Positions 57,611 to 64,000 of a stretch of DNA of 64,000 bases are shown here, in pieces. The notes under the pieces are model-generated. The model ran no database searches, was not told where the DNA came from, and worked only from the letters and a program-made list of their open reading frames with translations. Source of the DNA: Massospora cicadina (taxonomy: Eukaryota; Entomophthoromycota; Entomophthoromycetes; Entomophthorales; Entomophthoraceae). The first letter of the stretch is position 1. Every line of letters begins with the position of its first letter. The DNA is taken from positions 248,001 to 312,000 of the forward strand of contig JAKSZP010014463.1 in the NCBI GenBank assembly GCA_022478985.1, in the 5' to 3' direction. A program made the position numbers and the translations under genes.

Positions 57611-58886
57611 GCTATATAGATTACTAGTGGGATACCTGTGCTTTGCTACGGTGCTTATAACTTACCAGATGATTCTAAATTAATTTAGTTTTATATTAAT
57701 AGATAGCCATCAATAAGTTCAGAAACCATTAATCATATTAAAGATTCCAACCTCCAACCACTTAGCCAAAATCAATTAAGCCTGCCAAATTAACTAAACC
57801 ATCAATCACTTACCTGAAACTATTGAGCCTATCAAATCAACCAAAAAATAAACCACCACTCAGCAAAAACCAATTATTGAACTTACAAAACAGCCAAAAA
57901 CTAACAACCAGATATCTAAACCTATGAAACTATCAAATTAAATGAATATGAAAATACTCAGCCAAGTTGGGACCATCTAGTACTAAAAAAAAATACTCAG
58001 CCAAATTGCTGTATAATTACCATTAGAAACATATGTTTTGGATCTTATATAGAACTGTTACTAAAATTTAAGTGTGATTTTATTAAAAAAGTATATTACT
58101 ATTCCCAAATTTTATAAAGTATTGTGCAAAGGTTGGTGATTTTTGGTTATTTGCTAATGAGATAATGCATCTTATATAAACGAAAAAGCACAATGACTTG
58201 TAAAGAAAACTTTAGGCTAATTCTTGTTGATACCCAGTTTAACAGATTAGTTTGTAGGTTTAAAGTTTACCAGATGATTCTAATTGATTCTTTATTATAT
58301 TGGTAGATGGCTATCGATAACATTAAGAATCAAATTATATTGAATCAATATAAAATTACCAACCACTCAGCCAAACCCAATTAAACCTATCGAATTATCT
58401 AAAACTTCAACCATTTACCTGAAACCATTGGCTATCGAATCAACCTAAATCCACCAACTACCACCCAGCTAAAACCAATTGAACTTTTAAATCAACCAAC
58501 AACCAAAAACCACCAACCACTTAACAAAACCAATTGACTAATCGAACTAACCAATCATTAACTGCTTATTAAAACCATCGAGCTTATTAATCAACCCTAA
58601 AACCACCAACCGCTTGTCAAAACCATTTAAAATCGAATCAACCGAATATCAAACTGCTCAGCTGTAATGATATACTGATTTCCATTAAAAACATATAAGA
58701 TTTTCACTTGTTACATATAAAACTTTTTATTTTACTATTAAAAAGAAAAAAATCCTTTCTTATTGCACATCTATAGTATCTAGTGAATATTTATGCAAAG
58801 TTTCACCTTTCTAGGCCTTGTCATTGTTGAGATACAGTGATGAGTGAGTGAGTGAATGAGTGGGCTTTCATATTTATAGATATAGA
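57611..58886 (+). repeat. Repeat unit A, Helitron-like appearance
   Basis: It begins near atacctgtgctttgctacgg, has two blocks of AAACCA/TCGAATCAACC minisatellite (about 57750-57940 and 58340-58660), and ends with gtgagtgagtgaatgagtgg followed by tttatagatatag. Unit B repeats the same order. The head motif CCGTGCTTYGC and the TTTATAGAT tail resemble ends of non-autonomous Helitron-like elements, but I cannot confirm the family. No coding sequence is seen. Confidence 0.55.
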
Positions 58887-60183
58887 CTAGCTGATTTACC
58901 CGTGCTTCGCTAAGGTGCCTATAGAAATTAAGGTGATTTGAAATGATTAGTTTAGATTTTATATTATGTAGTAGAATACCCGTGCTTTGCTATGGTATTT
59001 ATAACTTACCAGATAATTCTAAATTATTTTAGTTTTTATATTGGTAGATTGCCATCAATAAGTTCAGAAACTATTAAATCTATAAAATATTCCAACCTCC
59101 AACCACATAACCAAAATCAACTAAGCCTGCCAACTTAACTAAACCATCAATGACTTATCTGAAAAAATTGAGCCCATCGAATCAACCAAAAAATGAACCA
59201 CCACTCAACAAAAACCAATTATTGAACTTACAAAACAGCCAAAAGCTACCAACCACTTATCAAAACCTATGAAAAATTTGAATTAAATGAATATGAAAAT
59301 ACCCAGCCAAATTGCTATATAATTACCTTTAGAAATATGTTTTAGATCTTATATACAACTGATATTAAAATTTATATGATTATATTAAAAATTACATATT
59401 AGCATTCCATTTCCAAACTTTATAGAAAACTTGTGCCAAATTTGATGATTTTTGGTTATTTGTTCATGAGATAATGCATCCTATATATAAACAAATATAC
59501 AGAAGGATAGTTTTATAATGAAAATTTTAGGCTAATTCTTGTTGATACTTAGTTTAACACAGATTTGTTTGCGGGCTTAAAGTTTACCTGATGATCCTAA
59601 TCAATTCTTTTTTATATTTGTAGATGGTTATCGACAAAATTAAAAAATCAAATTATATTAGTTCAATATAAAATTACCAACCACTCAGCCATACCCAATT
59701 AAACCTATCGAATTAACTAAACCACTAAACCACTTAACTAGAACCATTAGATTAAAAATCAACCAATCACCAACCGCTTCGTAAACCAAAACTAAATGTA
59801 TCGAAACAAACAAAATCACCAACCACTTACCAAAACCAATTAAATTATCGAATCAACCAATCACTAACCTCTTTATTAAAACCGTTAAGCTTAATCAACC
59901 CTAAACCACCTTCCTCTCGACAAAACCATTTAAACTATCGAATCAACCGAATATCAAACTTCTCGGTCATAACAATATACCGACTTCTATTAAAAACATA
60001 AAATTTTCACTTGTTACATATAAAATTTTTTATTTTACTATATAAAATTAAAAATCCGGCTTCGAGGTGCACACGGACCCCCTCCCGTCCACCTATAGCC
60101 AAATTTTCTGAGCTCTACATGCTCTAGTTTTAGCTGGGCATCGCGCACACGCAGACACACATTTGCTTTTATATATATAGATT
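58887..60183 (+). repeat. Repeat unit B, related to unit A
   Basis: It carries two head motifs (acccgtgcttcgctaaggtg at about 58899 and acccgtgctttgctatggta at about 58977), then follows unit A closely through the minisatellite blocks (about 59090-59290 and 59670-59960). Its last 120 bases differ: a GC-richer hairpin-prone piece (ggcttcgaggtgcacacgg…) and acacatttgcttttatatat with atagatt. The adjoining copies suggest tandem insertion or duplication. Confidence 0.55.
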
Positions 60184-63100
60184 AGATATAATTATATTTA
60201 CCCATATATGAGCTATCTATATATATATATAAAGAATGATGAAATATAGATATTTCAGTACTATTATAGGAGCTAAAGTGTTCAGGACATATCTTAATGA
60301 CATGCAATTGATATATTCTGAATAAGAATCATAAATTCATTTTTTAGAAACAAATCATTCTTAACTTCCAGGCCCAGTTCATGAGCAGAGTTTACCTATA
60401 ATTTTGGAGATAAAATAAAAAAGAGTCTAATCACTATTGACTTTAAAAGCATCCTATATTGTGTTAGTTTCATAAAAACCTATTAAATTTGGTGTCACAT
60501 AATGTATATATTTTCAATCAGTCATAACATAAAGGGAAATAGGATTAAATGCACATGGCAAGCAACCAGTACAGTAGGGTGCCAAATTTGATTAGTCACT
60601 AGAAAATTTGTAGCTAAAGAACAGGTTAAGAAATATGGTAGGTATAACAATTTAGGTTACATTAAGCAGAAATAGAGCGTTGTTTTAATCATTACATAAA
60701 AGAGAAAATATATCTAGTTTTTTAATGTTACTTATACAACTATATTAGGGTCAATAGTTTTTAATTGGTTATATGTTATTTATTTCTGATATACTAATTG
60801 TTATATGATTCTATTTTTTTATTTTTGTATATATAGATAAAAATTTATACTTGTTTGCATTAACTTATTTTAGTAGATACAAATAACAACTTAGGTATTA
60901 AAGCGTTAGGCATTTCTTCTAGAGTCCAAACACCAATCTTTATAATGAAGAGATTTTGGTTTTTTAGTCTTTATTATGTTAATCTTCCAAAATCTCTACC
61001 TAAGTAACAAAAAAATAGAGTTATAGTTTGTATGTTTTAAGTTGCATCACCAAATATACCCTAAATAGTCATATTTAAAAATTATTCATTTACCAATATG
61101 TCTAGCCTCTGCAAAAGCTTAATATGCCACACATATTTTTTATTTAATTTATTGTTAATTCTTTTTTAAAGAAGTTGATAAATATTTAATAGGTTTCTTA
61201 AGTTGATTATATATCTATTTTTATTACATTTGATTATTTAGGCACTTTTTAATTATATTTTGGGACAATTGCAAAGTTAGCTGCATATGGTAATAATTGC
61301 TCACCTAATGAAGGATTGATGATAGTAGCCATAAAGGTCTTGGCAAGGACCCTGAGACTAATGGGACCATGAATGCACAAATATCAGACAGTTATTATAA
61401 GAGATAATGAGTAAACAATTTAAAAAATCAGATGATAACAAATTGACCAAAAAACCACTTATCAATATTGTAAAACATAATATTGACAGCCTGTTATGTA
61501 AAGGTTTTAAAATTTCAGATTGGTAGGCACCAAGTCCAAGTATAATGGCCATCAACATGGCCACAATTCAACATGTGATTAGCCTAATAAAGATACCATC
61601 AATAATAAATCAATTGAAGCTAACTACATGATTAAGTGTTATGTAAAATATCACCTCTGTGGAGCATAGAGGAGGAACTTTTAATTTTAAAGAAGGATCA
61701 ACCAGATGATATGAATATATCAGAGATATAAAAAGCTAATCTAGGCCACTAAGTGGCCATCCACCAAAAATTAACATGTTGGATATGTTCTAAAGGCAAA
61801 TGAATGTTTCTTTTTTTCTGATTTTACCTTAAACCCCCTTAAATTTAGACTAGTTTCTTTTATTCTATCAATTCTTTATTTACTACTCCTTATTTATAAA
61901 ACACATTTTTTAACTTAGTGGATACACAAAATTCTAAGTTTTCATAAGTTCATTTTTCTTTAATTCAATTGAAGAGTATATCTCCAGTGATCAGTCTCAG
62001 GGTTTAAAGAAGAAGTTGCATCTGCTCTACTAAGATTGAGAAATTTTTGCTGGTATTAGCTACCTCTATGAGGAAAGATTTTATAAGATGCACTGTTAAA
62101 TAAGTGTTACATATGCTTCACCTGGTTTAGCAACTTAATGCTGTTAGTGCTAGAGTTTTCACAAGACTCATTCTTATTTTTTAATGACCCTTATAGCAGT
62201 TAGCTCATCAAGGTATAAAAAGATAACTTTTTAAAATATATCTTGTTCATTTTTCACATTATGCTTTTCATGACATTAATTTTGTCATTGGTTGTATTTC
62301 TTATATTTTTTAGCTTCACCCTTGTTATTTTTGAAGCTCACTATAGTTTAAAAAGTCTTAGTTAAAACATATCTGAAAGTTTATTAGTATTATAAGTTAT
62401 ACTTAAGTAGTATTGAGAAACAAGAAATATGACTAAAATATTATCATCAATTAGCTTAACTTATATAACTTCTAAGATGGTTTTTCTGAACATGGTTCTT
62501 ATTCAAAGGACTATATAAATCTACCTAACTCCAAATTTAAAAATTATATGGATCTGGTATGAATTTTTATGAGAGACTTAGGTATATATACTCACTTCTA
62601 GTATCAGTAAAATTGCTTATCCATTTTAATTATAGGCTAACTTAACTTGCATCTAGATCATTTTCTCTTCTATTAAAATTATAAAAGCTAAAGCTTAATT
62701 TTGCATTAATTGTATATTAATACTTATACAATTAATTAATTAGTCCTAATTCTAGTATATAACCTCTTTTCTTTATTACACATAATAGATAGTTTTATTA
62801 TCCAAAGTTAGACTCATAACTAAATGATTTCATAGATTTGTAAATCTTACTTTTGAGCAAAAGATCTACAGTGAGACATAATTAAAGTAAATTTAAATCC
62901 CTAAAAATAATATCTAGATGACAATAAAACATACTATTTCTTTACCTTTATTATAGTCTTTATATTAAAATATAATAAACAGTATTAAGCCTTTATATTA
63001 TATGTACACCTTATTAATAAAAAATGTGTATGCTACCTAAAATGTCTCACATAGCTGAGGAAAGCTTTATTCTAAAGTTAGTTAGATACTGTAATTTTAA

Positions 63101-63359
63101 TGATTATAATATATTTTTTAGGGAACAGTTATCTCCTTGGCCATTTGTTAGAATTTCAACCAGGTGATATTTCTCACATATTGATGAAATTAGTATAATA
63201 ATTAATTGAGGATGATTGCTGATTAATTAGCAAATTTCAATTTATTATCTAATGATAAACCACAATTTGTGAGCCCCATTTGGTTGGGTTGAGCTGTCTT
63301 GATCTGTAGGATCAAGAGAATATCAGGGATCATCTCTGATTGGAAAATTGGTGGGTCTC
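60184..63359. other. AT-rich region, nothing recognised
   Basis: Only short chance open frames are present (for example 61358-61564, minus). No domain, RNA gene or repeat was identified. Confidence 0.5.
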
Positions 63360-63790
63360 AACACCGGCCACTGAGGCTGAGGATGTTGAGATAATTAATA
63401 TTATCAATTAAGATGACAAATTGCTTAAATTCAATGTCAAAATATCAGAAAATGATCCTGATAGAGTTTAAGTCAATTTCAACAATGGTAACTTATGCTG
63501 AGGATATCAAACTAATTAATAATAATTGTTTAAGTTCATCAGACTTTTATTCTGGCACCAACTTCATGTGAAAATGATTGTGGGATTTCTGGCAGAAAGT
63601 CAAATCTCAGAGTACTGTTGACTTATGCCAAGAATGCCAAACCATTTAATATTAATTAAATAAAGTTGAATCACATTTTGACTTTGTGAGAGTATTGGGC
63701 AGAATCCCTGACAGTATTTTGGTTTAATCTGACACTGGCAACTTATGCTAAGGATGTCAATATATTTAATTAATTCAGATTATGACAAAT
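63360..63790 (+). repeat. Degenerate tandem repeat, about 120-bp period
   Basis: A phrase like aacttatgctgaggatgtcaa followed by an AT-rich aattaatattaatt run recurs near 63374, 63490, 63618 and 63739, spaced 116, 128 and 121 bases. Confidence 0.55.
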
Positions 63791-63834
63791 CAAGGATCAA
63801 CGTAATCATGGACATTTGAGGATGATGAGTATTG

Positions 63835-63930
63835 CCAGTGAGAGTGCTGATAAATGCTAAGCAGGGAGAATCACCAGTGAGAGTGCTGATGAATGATAAT
63901 CAGGGAAAATCACCAGTGAGAGTACTGACT
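63835..63930 (+). repeat. Three-copy tandem repeat, 39-bp period
   Basis: ccagtgagagtgctgat begins at 63835, 63874 and 63913 (the last with one change), each followed by aatg…cagggaraatca. Confidence 0.8.
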
Positions 63931-64000
63931 ATGCTAGCAATAAATGCCAATAATGTGGATAGGCAAGAAATTTCTATATAAGTTTTATCTCTCTTTTAAT

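Noticed and set aside
61358..61564. Minus-strand 68-codon hydrophobic open frame
   Set aside because: It is isolated, AT-rich and has no neighbours or motifs; chance is the simplest explanation.

Overview
The window looks like a transposon-dense, AT-rich fungal chromosome segment. The one convincing host gene (48.1-49.8 kb, minus strand) is a TRM13-type tRNA 2'-O-methyltransferase cut by six very short introns (34-67 nt), which fits a fungus rather than a plant or animal. The species cannot be named from the sequence. Almost everything else is decayed Ty3/gypsy LTR retrotransposon. Every gag-pol reading frame is broken by stops and frameshifts, so these are annotated as pseudogenes.

Layout. 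1-843: partial LTR of family 1 (minus). 844-4100: plus-strand relic with gag and protease but no polymerase. 4540-10008: minus-strand gypsy relic (element 0), which continues at 16837-16994. Element 1 (10009-16836, minus) is inserted in its gag: a chromodomain element with about 890-bp TGTCA...TGACA LTRs. 16995-25088: element 2 (minus), a second chromodomain element with about 1.41-kb LTRs; a solo LTR of another family (23298-24119) sits in its 5' LTR. 25413-47723: one 22.3-kb nest. Element 5 (plus, GTATG duplication) is split in its integrase by element 4 (30569-46944, minus, TGCCC duplication). Element 4 carries a family-1 solo LTR (30694-31548) in its 3' LTR and element 3 (33857-39806, plus) in its interior. 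48129-49770: TRM13. 50627-57059: element 7 (plus, GTCAG duplication). 57611-60183: two related about 1.3-kb repeat units with a Helitron-like appearance and internal minisatellite. 60.2-63.3 kb: AT-rich, nothing recognised. 63360-63930: degenerate tandem repeats.

Two structural groups are visible. Elements 1 and 2 end Pol with a chromodomain, show no recognisable tRNA primer site, and have hydrophobic reading frames running from the 5' LTR toward gag. Elements 3, 4, 5, 7 and the left relic share a primer site of the type TGGTGCTCA. Most of them, and element 0, carry a dUTPase-like segment between protease and reverse transcriptase. Domain order in the complete elements is gag, protease, (dUTPase-like), reverse transcriptase, RNase H, integrase, i.e. 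Ty3/gypsy rather than copia order.

Coordinates of LTRs with matching target duplications are good to a few bases. Coordinates of decayed domains are approximate because they were traced across several frames by eye.
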